A DNA stretch of 64,000 nucleotides from Calditrichota bacterium (GTDB taxonomy: Bacteria > Electryoneota > RPQS01), in the NCBI GenBank assembly GCA_020637395.1, contig JACJWA010000001.1:1-64000 (forward strand), written 5' to 3'. Both the position numbers and the translations under genes were made by a program. Positions 36,209-44,540 of the stretch are shown one piece after another. The notes beneath the pieces are model-generated. The model had not been told where the DNA came from. It searched no databases and saw only the letters and a program-made list of their open reading frames with translations. Position 1 is the first letter of the stretch. Every line of letters begins with the position of its first letter.

Positions 36209-36786
36209 TGCAAGAGCAGCTTGACCAGTTTGCGAACCGCCTTATGAACGGCGTCGCTGCGTGTGTTTTCTCCTGCGCCAAACGTGCGGGCCAGTGCAGA
36301 CGGTCCGCCAATCGAAACCGAGGCCGACCATACCGTTGTTCCAGTCTGGCAATCCACCATGCGGGCATCAATACTCACCACATGCGATGTGCCAGAGCGT
36401 CCGCCTAATGCGGCCGCTTCGCCCACGGACCCGAAGATTACAGCTTGCACTCCAAGGGAGTCCTGCACCTTGCGAAGCCCCGCCAAATCCAACTCGCCTG
36501 CGCGTTCCTGCCCGACTCGCGCAAGTATGCGCGCCGTCTCACCCGGCTCCACTACGTCGAAAGCCTGCGCCGACAAAAGCTCCGTGATGAACAAACGCGT
36601 CGCATATGCCGACACACCTTGCTCGCGAGAAAGATTCTCAAAACTTGCGACCGCCACTCGCTCCACCAGAGCAAAATCATACTCCGGGTGCAGGAACACC
36701 GTTGTCCGGCGCGCCGCACAGCCTCCCAGCAAGAACAATGCAAGGGCTAAGGTCAATATACTTTTGGAGTGCATAATGCGCACCAT
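36205..36786 (-). CDS. outer-membrane lipoprotein, GNA1162/CsgG-like
   Basis: A 193-residue lipoprotein. The signal ends in a lipobox FLLGGC, so the mature protein is acylated at that Cys. ATG codons at 36786 and 36774 are both possible; I kept the longer because AGGG lies just upstream. The fold pattern is VERVAVASFENLSREQGVSA, then AQAFDVVEPGETARIL, then LGVQAVIFGSVGE, that is CsgG/GNA1162-like. The mature part matches one domain of the protein encoded just downstream, so these two may form a complex. Curli CsgG makes an outer-membrane export pore, but the family also has non-pore members. Confidence 0.7.
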   Translation of the reverse strand: MVRIMHSKSILTLALALFLLGGCAARRTTVFLHPEYDFALVERVAVASFENLSREQGVSAYATRLFITELLSAQAFDVVEPGETARILARVGQERAGELDLAGLRKVQDSLGVQAVIFGSVGEAAALGGRSGTSHVVSIDARMVDCQTGTTVWSASVSIGGPSALARTFGAGENTRSDAVHKAVRKLVKLLLH

Positions 36787-36794
36787 TTTCCCTG

Positions 36795-38891
36795 TCAAAA
36801 TCTCGTCGTTAATGAAACTCTGGACGTGAACGAAGTCTCACTTCCGCTTCGCTCATTCGCGGAATAGGACCCTGATATCTCCGTCCGGGCCGTCCAATAA
36901 TATGTGGACTGCAGTGAATATTGATTTGAGGACTCCCCGCGCGATCCGTCTATTCGGTTGTAGGATCCGCCGACCGTCCATTTCTTCGATGGCGTCCAGC
37001 TGATCAATCCATCATAGCTGTTGTCCGTTCGCGTCGGATCTTCGGAACGCGATGCGCTGGCTGTCATCGTGATCATCTCAGACATCTGGTAGTTCACCCG
37101 TCCGCTCACCGATGCGCGATACCTACGCACCGCGGATACACGCGCGCTCTGCGTCTCGTAACGATGCGATACGATGATCTGTGACCGGCGAGTGGGTTCC
37201 CCCTCAAACGTGGTCGTCACGGAACGCGAGAACAGCTTGTCCGCACCGGACTCCCGCTCGTCTTCGGAATATGCCAATTGCGATGACGCGCGAAGTGCCG
37301 GAAGCAGCGTCGCGTTGATCTCAACTTTTGCGCGATCATTCTGCCTGGTCTGAAGGTTGCCCGACGATTCGCTCGCGCGTTCCACTGCGGCTGTTGTCAT
37401 CAGCGAGCGACTCCAGCGGGATCTCACTTGTGCCGTCGCTGAGGTCGAGAAAAGATCCTCGTCTCCCACATCCACATAGTTGGAACGTCCCCAGGAGTAG
37501 CGCAGGGCCGTTTCCATGACCCGGAACTTACTGAAACTCGCAAACGCCTGAAGCCCGTCCTCTTCGCGTGCCAACGTTAGTCTCGACTCGCTCTGACGTA
37601 CCGCGTCCCCCGATACACCCCACACCAGCCACTTGGACGGCTGAAACTGCAGCCTCGCCGAACCGCGATGATCCGTCGTACTGCCCATGTCGCCGCTCTC
37701 GAACCGCGTCACAAATGCGCGCAGCTCCGTCACGTTCATCGCATTCACCTGAAGCTGAGGAGTCAATGACAGCTTCAGATAGCGGCTTTCAACCTCTGGA
37801 AACGAAAACTCATAACGCAAAAAAATCCGGTCAAACGCTCCCTGCATGTTCGTTGCGACGGGAGTCCAAGTCAGATTATCGTTGCTTTGCCAAACCGACC
37901 ACGTCGTGGTCGCCACTTCAAGAGTGTCCACCAATAGAAACAAGTGATCCACCTTTACAGGAGATCCAAAGTCCACCCCGAAATTGTGGGCCGCGCCGCT
38001 GAACAGATTGTAGTCTCCCGCCGCGATCTCCGTGATACCGTCCACCAATGCCGGCGCGTTCTCCATGGCGTCAAACTCCGGAGACGCATCGTCAAGATAG
38101 AGTCCGCCGCGGCCCAAAACCTGCACCAACACGCTGCCCAGCGACGGGGACTCCCGTTCTTCGCGCTGCGATGAAATCTGATAGCTCGTCTGAAGAGTAA
38201 CAAGATTCTTTGCAAAACTCAAACCGTAATCTGCGCGGCCCGTGTGCATGTAGGCCAAGTAGCTGGTTGAGCTTTCCGCATTGCGCGTCTCGGACTCGGC
38301 ATATTCGTAGTCGAGTGAAAGACGTTTCAGACTGTAGGATGCGCCGCCCGCAAGCGTCCGGCTCCGAGTGTCATACCCCAGCAATTCAAGGTCATTGACG
38401 TTCTTGGACCAGTTTATAGAACCAAAAAGACGGGGCAGCGATTGCCACCTCGTCTCCGCATAGGCCGATGCCGTTCTGCCCGTCAGCTTGGTCGTTCCCG
38501 CCTCATTCCGATCCACCCGGTACGACCCGTTCCCCCGAAGGTCAAGCATCCCAAGCGTCCAACTTACGATTCCGGAGGGGCTGGCCTCCGTGGACCACGA
38601 ATATGGTCCGTCGCCCGACCGCGACTGAAGGTGCCGGAAGACTCCCTGTAGCGAATACCGGAAGTTCCCCATCGGTTGCGCCGTTGTATAGACTGAATAC
38701 TGTTGGTCATAGCTTACCGCGCGGCTCGTGTCCACACCTGATGAGGTCGCACTACCCGCTGCCGAGCCGCCCCAGTCCGCTCTCGCTCCACTGGAAAAGA
38801 CGAGCAAAAGTGCGGAGACTCTTAGCCACCAACTGCCTGTTCGTGCCCGTTTCGTGCTATTTCCAAACGACGTTTTCACGGGAGTATTCAA
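36795..38891 (-). CDS. outer-membrane beta-barrel protein with discoidin-like insert
   Basis: A 698-residue protein with a signal sequence (about residues 1-39, ending GARA). Most of the chain is alternating amphipathic strands with aromatic girdles and short turns (for example YRVDRNEAGT, LSLDYEYAESETRN, ALRYSWGRSNYVDVGDED), and it ends in Phe (SLTTRF), as barrel proteins inserted by BamA do. About residues 270-395 look like an F5/8 type C (discoidin) beta-sandwich: WSVWQSNDNLTWTPVA, then RYLKLSLTPQ and NVTELRAFV. The position between the cytochrome and lipoprotein genes suggests the barrel of an outer-membrane electron conduit, or an anchor or exporter for the OmcS-like filament. Confidence 0.75.
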   Translation of the reverse strand: MNTPVKTSFGNSTKRARTGSWWLRVSALLLVFSSGARADWGGSAAGSATSSGVDTSRAVSYDQQYSVYTTAQPMGNFRYSLQGVFRHLQSRSGDGPYSWSTEASPSGIVSWTLGMLDLRGNGSYRVDRNEAGTTKLTGRTASAYAETRWQSLPRLFGSINWSKNVNDLELLGYDTRSRTLAGGASYSLKRLSLDYEYAESETRNAESSTSYLAYMHTGRADYGLSFAKNLVTLQTSYQISSQREERESPSLGSVLVQVLGRGGLYLDDASPEFDAMENAPALVDGITEIAAGDYNLFSGAAHNFGVDFGSPVKVDHLFLLVDTLEVATTTWSVWQSNDNLTWTPVATNMQGAFDRIFLRYEFSFPEVESRYLKLSLTPQLQVNAMNVTELRAFVTRFESGDMGSTTDHRGSARLQFQPSKWLVWGVSGDAVRQSESRLTLAREEDGLQAFASFSKFRVMETALRYSWGRSNYVDVGDEDLFSTSATAQVRSRWSRSLMTTAAVERASESSGNLQTRQNDRAKVEINATLLPALRASSQLAYSEDERESGADKLFSRSVTTTFEGEPTRRSQIIVSHRYETQSARVSAVRRYRASVSGRVNYQMSEMITMTASASRSEDPTRTDNSYDGLISWTPSKKWTVGGSYNRIDGSRGESSNQYSLQSTYYWTARTEISGSYSANERSGSETSFTSRVSLTTRF

Positions 38892-38948
38892 ATAGAATCA
38901 ACAATAGTTGTCATTTGTAATCATTTATCCGTCACATAAAGAAGCAAA

Positions 38949-38993
38949 AAGAAGGACCGTCGCTGCTGCAAGGGCACTGCTTCGGTCCTTCTT
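38949..38993 (-). terminator. terminator between the OmcS-like gene and the barrel gene
   Basis: An 11-bp stem (AAGAAGGACCG / CGGTCCTTCTT) encloses a 23-nt loop and is followed on the minus strand by TTTGCTTCTTT. It would reduce read-through from the hexaheme cytochrome gene into the barrel gene, letting the cytochrome be made in excess. Confidence 0.7.
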
Positions 38994-39082
38994 GAGTTCT
39001 TTGGTCTGCCACCCATAAGGGAGGCTTTTTCAAACGTGTGTTTCAAAGAGCTGTTTAGCTCAATCGAGTTTTTCAGGATAGA

Positions 39083-39117
39083 CCCCGGCCCAAGCTGGGG
39101 AGAATGCCGGGCCGGGG
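39083..39117 (-). terminator. GC-rich hairpin after the OmcS-like gene
   Basis: CCCCGGCCC pairs with GGGCCGGGG around a 17-nt loop, 55 nt after the cytochrome stop. There is no T-tract, so it may be a transcript-end stabiliser rather than a terminator. The stronger T-tract hairpin lies further downstream at 38949. Confidence 0.4.
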
Positions 39118-39172
39118 AGCTATCCGATTCCGTCAGTTTCTAACAGAACATGCACCTGCCAAGTCTGGCAGA

Positions 39173-40252
39173 TTAGAACGCGTTGTGGTCGTTCTTGTCC
39201 TTGTTGTGGCACTTGTTGCACAGCGAACGCTGGTTGTCGTTGCCGTAGTTGCCGGGCTGCGGCATCACCCACGAATTGGACTCAACACCGTCTTCTTCAT
39301 ACACGGTGATGTTGAAGTCCCAACGGCCGGAATTCTGACCCGAGGTGGCATGCGCGCGGTGGCAAGTAATACAGGAGACGCGGCTGTCCACGTCCGGACC
39401 GGCAGTCCAAGCGATCGTCATATCGGGATCTTCGAACGCGACTTGCGGAATGTACGCCGTAGCTGCGTTGCCGCCGTTCTGATCAATCGTACCATTGTAC
39501 GTATTGTAGATGTTGCGGATTGCAGTGCTCATCGTGACACCGCTCGGGTGACGATGCTGCGTGCTATTCTGGTGGAAGTTGCCGTGGCAATTCGCACACC
39601 AGCCGCTCATGCCGCTCTTGTACGCCACGTGGTTGTCAACCGTTTCGAAAACGGGATTCGAGGTTGTTCCAAAACCAAGACCTTCAGCAACCGGAGCAGC
39701 CATCGTGTAGTTGAAGTTACCGGCTTCAGCATGGTCGCCAGCGCCGTACAGCAAACGATAGTTCGCGTTACCGTGCGGGTCATGGCAGCTCGTGCAGCCC
39801 AGCGAGGCCGCCGGATAGTTGCCGCCCGGGGAAACCGGATTCAAAAGATCGGCAACCGTACCGCGCGACGGCGAAATCACCGTGTGGCCTGCGCGATGTC
39901 CCAGAATCGGGGAGGTCGCACCGTTGTGGCCGTCATTGATGTTGTCTTCCAGCAAGAACGCGAAGTTACCCGGGCCGCGTTCATTACCCGGAGCAGTCGG
40001 GCTGGCAGCCCAAACCGCGCCACGGCTCGTGGCATGGCAGGACAAGCAAAGGTCCGTGGCATTCGAGAACTTCAGCAAGTAGTCGTAGCCAGCACCCGTC
40101 GTGTCAATCAAGGCACCATTGCCGTTGGTGTTGTGCATCGTGTGGCAACCGGCACAATAGGCCACACCCTGATCATGGAACGCAAGCGCGTTGGAAAGCG
40201 GCAAACATACAAGCGCGGCCGTTACCAACAAGAACAGAACAGACCGTCTCAT
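39173..40252 (-). CDS. OmcS-like hexaheme c-type cytochrome (candidate nanowire subunit)
   Basis: A 359-residue precursor. I chose the ATG at 40252 because AAGGAGG lies 7 nt before it and it opens a clean signal peptide (MRRSVLFLLVTAALVCLPLS ... NALA); the frame is open further upstream. The mature protein starts FHDQGVAYC. Six CXXCH motifs are seen (CAGCH 33-37, CLSCH 69-73, CTSCH 153-157, CANCH, CITCH, CNKCH at the end). Neighbouring blocks match Geobacter OmcS as I remember it: FH..GVA.C.GCHTMHN, CHDPHG, GMS.WCANCH, RHP.G, CHRAHA, QR.LCNKCH.KD. OmcS polymerises into extracellular nanowires. It is separated from downstream genes by terminators, consistent with high expression. Confidence 0.88.
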   Translation of the reverse strand: MRRSVLFLLVTAALVCLPLSNALAFHDQGVAYCAGCHTMHNTNGNGALIDTTGAGYDYLLKFSNATDLCLSCHATSRGAVWAASPTAPGNERGPGNFAFLLEDNINDGHNGATSPILGHRAGHTVISPSRGTVADLLNPVSPGGNYPAASLGCTSCHDPHGNANYRLLYGAGDHAEAGNFNYTMAAPVAEGLGFGTTSNPVFETVDNHVAYKSGMSGWCANCHGNFHQNSTQHRHPSGVTMSTAIRNIYNTYNGTIDQNGGNAATAYIPQVAFEDPDMTIAWTAGPDVDSRVSCITCHRAHATSGQNSGRWDFNITVYEEDGVESNSWVMPQPGNYGNDNQRSLCNKCHNKDKNDHNAF

Positions 40253-40357
40253 CAGAGACCTCCTTAGTCGTGAGATATCCATCCCTAATGGGGATTGTTT
40301 CACAAGTTTGGTTTTAGTGTTAACGAACATATATCGGTAAGGGAATTTGCTCCCGGA

Positions 40358-41338
40358 TCACGAACCCGTCACGACCGGCGCAATCTGCGGGGTCACCGCT
40401 TGCACTCGGTTCGCGTATATCTGACCAACTAACAATGTGCCGTCCTGGCACTTCGCCAACGCCGTAGGATGGAAAAACCAGCCTTCCACCCAACCTGCGC
40501 CGCCAACTTCATATCTGTACTGACCGTTGCTGTCCAAGAACTGAAGCAGATGACGATGCTTGTCCACTACAACATATCCGCCGTCATCGGTTGGACAGCA
40601 TGCAGCCGGAAAACTCAGCTCGCTCGGTCCGCCGCCGCCATGACCCAAAAAGCGAATCAGTTTGCCCTGCATGTCCATCACGGCCACCTGACCCACCAGC
40701 GGTACCGGAAGAATCATTCTGTCCTGATCTATCAGAAGATTGCCCAATATCGGAGAGGTCCGCGTAGTCTCGTCACCCTCTTCCAAGATTACGAACCGAT
40801 CAAGCACGTCGCCTTCCGGATCACAAAGAACAACTCTCAGAGGTTCACCCAGCAGAACCACCAGATTGCCTTCACCACTTAGTGCGACCCCCGCTGCTCC
40901 AACCACTTTCTCGTTCTCAGTCACATCTATATAGCGAAGGAACTCGCCGTTGTAATCAAAGACCCCGATCGTATGCTGGCGGCTCTCGCCGATCACGAAA
41001 ATTCTGCCCAGCGAATCCACCGCAACCTGGCGCGGCGATACGATCTGACCCTGCGTTGAAAACTCAAACTCAAAGCGACGTTGCGCATCGTAAATCGCTA
41101 CGCGGGAAGTCGAAGCATCCGTCAAATAGACATCGCCCGTGAAGCGGTCCACATACAAACACGTCGGCTGCGGGGCTCCAGTCTCGCCTGCAGGGTAGCG
41201 CAAGCTCAACTTGATATCGTACTCGTCCGCCAACACCGCGCTTCCCGACAAGTGCAACCCCAGTACGACCAAGAAAGCTGCTACTTGGACGGTCAGACTC
41301 CGGGGAGTCAGAGTAGAATTTTGAGTCGCGCGTTTCAT
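40358..41338 (-). CDS. NHL-repeat six-bladed beta-propeller protein
   Basis: A 326-residue exported protein. The ATG at 41338 is used; a TTG 10 codons upstream is the only alternative. A signal segment (about residues 16-38, ending AVLADE) is followed by repeated NHL blades: TCLYVDRFTGDVYLTDAST, PRQVAVDSLGRIFVIGE, AAGVALSGEGNLVVLLG, PAACCPTDDGGYVVVDKHRH, PTALAKCQDGTLLVGQI. NHL propellers recur beside OmcS/OmcE-type cytochromes in Geobacter (from memory), where their job is unknown. It opens the minus-strand cluster, 105 nt before the OmcS-like gene, and may act in secretion, filament capping or attachment. Confidence 0.85.
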   Translation of the reverse strand: MKRATQNSTLTPRSLTVQVAAFLVVLGLHLSGSAVLADEYDIKLSLRYPAGETGAPQPTCLYVDRFTGDVYLTDASTSRVAIYDAQRRFEFEFSTQGQIVSPRQVAVDSLGRIFVIGESRQHTIGVFDYNGEFLRYIDVTENEKVVGAAGVALSGEGNLVVLLGEPLRVVLCDPEGDVLDRFVILEEGDETTRTSPILGNLLIDQDRMILPVPLVGQVAVMDMQGKLIRFLGHGGGGPSELSFPAACCPTDDGGYVVVDKHRHLLQFLDSNGQYRYEVGGAGWVEGWFFHPTALAKCQDGTLLVGQIYANRVQAVTPQIAPVVTGS

Positions 41339-41849
41339 TGCTTTAATGATTGAACTTAGGTGCGGCAAATCTTACAAAATCAGTCTACTTATTCCGTCAT
41401 TTTGCCGTCTCAAGTTCGGTGCAAAGATACCATGTGGCGCAAGGAAAAGCAACGAAGATGGTGCAAAAGAACGCACCCTTAACTATGCATTTCACAAAGT
41501 CCTAAATGCTTGAATTCTCTTGTGAAAGATTTCGCACACCACGCAAATGGGTCAAGTGCAATAGTGCATTTATACAGTTAATAGGAGGAGTAGGGGGTGA
41601 AATGCCTCTTTACAACCACTCGAGTGGTGCAGAATAACCAATGAAAACAAGACTATTTCAGCATCATAAGTGCATACGTTATATGTAGTCAATCGTGTCG
41701 AAACTAATGCGACAAAAATTGTCTCATTTCCTCCTGTCATGTTTCGTGACTTTGCTACATTCAGGCTTTGTGACAATCTTGTGACACTTTCGCTCAGTCC
41801 GTTTTCTATCTTGATGCCCGAAAACAGACCATTCTCACGGATCAAACTT
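41339..41849. other. divergent control region between the cytochrome cluster and hemC
   Basis: About 510 bp with no supported gene; the hemC frame is open to 41670, but those residues are unlike the family. It holds two divergent promoters. Visible elements are a Rex-like box at 41520-41537, a GACAA-AAA-TTGTC palindrome at 41711-41723, an imperfect GTCATG-TTT-CGTGAC palindrome at 41736-41750, and a tandem TTGTGACA near 41768-41786. No c-di-GMP or cobalamin riboswitch core is evident by eye. Confidence 0.5.
41520..41537. promoter_or_regulatory. Rex-like operator (16 of 18 match)
   Basis: TTGTGAAAGATTTCGCAC against the Rex consensus TTGTGAANNNNTTCACAA: two mismatches in the right half. It lies about 180 bp upstream of the NHL gene and 310 bp upstream of hemC. 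It suggests NADH/NAD+-sensing control of the cytochrome cluster. Confidence 0.4.
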
Positions 41850-42764
41850 ATGCTCATTGGTACTCGCGGAAGCGATCTGGCCAAAACACAGACCGGCTGG
41901 ATTCAAGAAAAGATTGAGAAAGCGCTAAATCTGACCATTGAGGTCAAGATTATCTCCACGCAAGGTGACCGCGTGACCGACCGTCCGCTGCGCGAGCTTG
42001 AAGGCAGCGGCTACTTCACCAAGGAGCTCGAAGAAGCTCTGCTCGACCACCGTATTGACATCGCCGTTCATTCCTACAAGGATATGCCGTCGCAAACTCC
42101 GGCAGGGCTCGTCGTGGCCGCCGTATCCGAGCGCGAAGATGTTGCGGACCTCCTGATCATTCGGAAAGATGCGGCGTGTGATGATGAAGACGAGCTGTTC
42201 TTGAAACCCGAAGCGATTGTTGGAACCAGCGCGGTGCGGCGCGAGATGCAACTCAAAGCACTGAGGCCGGACATCGAAACCAAAGACCTGCGCGGGAATG
42301 TTCCCACGCGCCTGCGCAAGCTCGCGGATGGTGAGTACGATGCCATTCTGCTGGCGAGCGCCGGAGTCCGCAGGCTCGGATTGGATCTTTCCGAGTTTCG
42401 CGTCGAGCGCCTTGCACCGTCTTTGTTTGTTCCCGCTCCGGGGCAAGGAGCTTTGGCTGTGCAAATGCGCGCGGATGACGAGCGGGTTCAACAAGTGCGA
42501 GCCGCCGTGTATCACGGAGAGACGTTCATGGCTACGAAGATTGAGCGACAAGTACAGGCCTTGTTCGGCGGTGGATGCGGATTGCCGCTTGGTGCTTATG
42601 CTTGCCGGAAAAATAGCGAGTGGATCTTGGAAGGCTTCTGGTTTGACGGCATGCAAAGCCCCGTGCGCGCCACGGTCCGCGGCAATCTGCCGGATTCATT
42701 GCCGCAGGAACTCTTCGGCGAACTTACGCAAAGCTCATCCTCATGCTCCACCGGGTGCTGTTAG
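41850..42764 (+). CDS. hemC: hydroxymethylbilane synthase (porphobilinogen deaminase)
   Basis: A 304-residue cytoplasmic enzyme that joins four porphobilinogens into hydroxymethylbilane. The start at 41850 gives the family N-terminus (MLIGTRGSDLAKTQ); an ATG at 41814 would add 12 atypical residues. Seen are KDMP at about 77-80, the substrate-binding RRE..L..LRP..E...LRGNVPTRL block (130-156) and Cys243 in FGGGCGLPLGAYA, which carries the dipyrromethane cofactor. The last residues (SSSCSTGCC) overlap the hemD start by 22 nt. It opens the hem run. Confidence 0.93.
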   Translation: MLIGTRGSDLAKTQTGWIQEKIEKALNLTIEVKIISTQGDRVTDRPLRELEGSGYFTKELEEALLDHRIDIAVHSYKDMPSQTPAGLVVAAVSEREDVADLLIIRKDAACDDEDELFLKPEAIVGTSAVRREMQLKALRPDIETKDLRGNVPTRLRKLADGEYDAILLASAGVRRLGLDLSEFRVERLAPSLFVPAPGQGALAVQMRADDERVQQVRAAVYHGETFMATKIERQVQALFGGGCGLPLGAYACRKNSEWILEGFWFDGMQSPVRATVRGNLPDSLPQELFGELTQSSSSCSTGCC

Positions 42765-43480
42765 TCCGACCGCCGGAACTCTGTTCCGAAACCATCCGGC
42801 TCTTAAGCGCGGAGGGCATCGTTTGTCATGCCGTACCCGCGACCACGACGCAGTTTGTCACTCCCGAAGCCATTGACCTTTCTGTGCAGTGGATCGCGTT
42901 CACGAGCGCGAACGGCGTGCACGGATTCTTTGAAGCACTAAACACCGCGCAATTGGATTTTCCCATTGATGTCGCGATTGCCGTCGTCGGTGAAGCCACC
43001 GCAGCCGCTGTCCGGCTCTATTTCGCGGTGGAACCCGAGCTGATTTCTTGCGCCGGAACCGGAGCAGGGCTTGCGCGCGAAATGCTTGCCTTGCTCCCTG
43101 CGGACACTGCCGTTCTCTATCCTTGTCCTGAGGGACACGAGTCCGAATTTGCGGAGCTGTGCACCAAGGGCGGATTGGATCTCCGCTCGCTTCCGGTGTA
43201 CAAAACTGTGCCGCGCACGCCGGACGACCTGAATTCTGATCTTGCTCAATTGCCCGAGTGTTACGGCGTGGTCTTCTTTGCACCCAGCGCGGTGCGCGCC
43301 TTCCACGCCGCTCAAAGCATGCCGTGGAATTTCACCGCGATTGCCATCGGCGAAACCACCGCCGCCGCGCTGCGCGACTTGGGCCACTCCGACGTTGTTG
43401 TCGCGGCGCGTCCCACGGCCAAAGCTGTTGCCGACGCCGTTCGCGAAAGTTTGTTGTCTCACGAGCCTCATCATGACTGA
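42743..43480 (+). CDS. hemD: uroporphyrinogen-III synthase
   Basis: A 245-residue enzyme of the poorly conserved HemD family. It closes hydroxymethylbilane to uroporphyrinogen III with inversion of ring D. Recognisable are the two-domain alternation and segments WIAFTSANGVHGFFEAL (about 53-69), VAIAVVGEATAAAVR, VLYPCPEGHESEFAELC, YKTVPRTPDDL and the C-terminal FFAPSAVRAFHAA with FTAIAIGETTAAALRDLG. Its position between hemC and hemE, overlapping both, strengthens the call. Confidence 0.9.
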   Translation: MLHRVLLVRPPELCSETIRLLSAEGIVCHAVPATTTQFVTPEAIDLSVQWIAFTSANGVHGFFEALNTAQLDFPIDVAIAVVGEATAAAVRLYFAVEPELISCAGTGAGLAREMLALLPADTAVLYPCPEGHESEFAELCTKGGLDLRSLPVYKTVPRTPDDLNSDLAQLPECYGVVFFAPSAVRAFHAAQSMPWNFTAIAIGETTAAALRDLGHSDVVVAARPTAKAVADAVRESLLSHEPHHD

Positions 43481-44540
43481 AAACGTAACCGCATTACTCT
43501 CGACTCCTTCCCCGGTTTCGATCCTTCCCAAGTACCTGCGTGCCGCGCGCGGAGAATCGCTTGAGACTCCGCCGGTTTGGCTGATGCGTCAAGCCGGACG
43601 TTATCTCCCTGAGTACCGCGCCGTCCGCGAACAGCACGGCTTTCTTGATGTGTGCTACACTCCCGAACTGGCGTGCGAAGTGACGCTGCAGCCGATTCGC
43701 CGCTTCGGATTTGACGCCGCGATTCTCTTCAGCGATATTCTGCTCCTGGCTATTCCGCTCGGCGCGGGGTTGCGATTTGACAGCGGGCACGGTCCCGTGA
43801 TTGAAAAACCTGTGCGCACTCAACAGGATGTCGCCAACCTGCACGACTTCGAGCCGCGCGAAAAACTCGCGGAAGTGCTCTCCGCCGTGAAACTGATTCG
43901 CGCCGAACTGCCCGCCGACAAGGCATTGATCGGTTTCGCGGGCGCGCCATTCACGGTGGCAACCTATCTGGTCGAGGGCCGCAAGCCTGATCCGTTCAAA
44001 AACACCAAGAGCCTGATGTACGCTGATCCGGCCTCCTTCGCGGCTCTGATGGAGCGCCTGACGTCGCTGACGATTTCGTACTTGCGTGCGCAGGTGGAAG
44101 CCGGTGCCGACGCATTGCAGTTGTTTGACACCTGGGGCGGAATTCTCACCGACGAAGAGTATCGCCGCTGCAATCTGCCGTACCTGCAAAGAATCTTTTC
44201 TGAACTCAAAGACCTGGGCGTTCCGCTCACGTACTTTGTGCTGAACGGCATGCATCTCTATTCAGCATCGCAAGTCGGCGCCACGGTCTATGGGCTCGAT
44301 TGGCGGATGACTTTCGAGCAGGCGCGCGCGCGTTTCGGAGAACATGCCGCGCTGCAAGGCAATTTCGATCCTGTGCTGCTGCTGACCGATGAGCAAACTA
44401 TTCGCCGCCGCGCAAGAAAGATTCTTGAAGATGCCGGAACGCACGGACACATCTTCAATCTTGGCCACGGCATTCTGCCTGACACGCCCATCGAGCACGT
44501 CGAAGCGCTGCTCGATGAAATTCGCGGAGGCCGCGCATGA
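43473..44540 (+). CDS. hemE: uroporphyrinogen decarboxylase
   Basis: A 355-residue enzyme. The start is the ATG at 43473, which overlaps the hemD stop by 8 nt. The hallmark PPVWLMRQAGRYLPEYRAVR block (near residues 33-52) holds the substrate-binding Arg residues. FDAAILFSDILLLAIPLG contains the catalytic Asp region, and GFAGAPFTVATYLVEG and FNLGHGILPDTPIEHV are also typical. It removes four acetate carboxyls to give coproporphyrinogen III. Cytoplasmic. Confidence 0.95.
   Translation: MTENVTALLSTPSPVSILPKYLRAARGESLETPPVWLMRQAGRYLPEYRAVREQHGFLDVCYTPELACEVTLQPIRRFGFDAAILFSDILLLAIPLGAGLRFDSGHGPVIEKPVRTQQDVANLHDFEPREKLAEVLSAVKLIRAELPADKALIGFAGAPFTVATYLVEGRKPDPFKNTKSLMYADPASFAALMERLTSLTISYLRAQVEAGADALQLFDTWGGILTDEEYRRCNLPYLQRIFSELKDLGVPLTYFVLNGMHLYSASQVGATVYGLDWRMTFEQARARFGEHAALQGNFDPVLLLTDEQTIRRRARKILEDAGTHGHIFNLGHGILPDTPIEHVEALLDEIRGGRA

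Noticed and set aside
39001..41849. Search for a GEMM (c-di-GMP/cGAMP) riboswitch ahead of the OmcS-like cluster, as occurs in Geobacter.
   Set aside because: No conserved GEMM core seen by eye on either strand; a covariance search would be needed.
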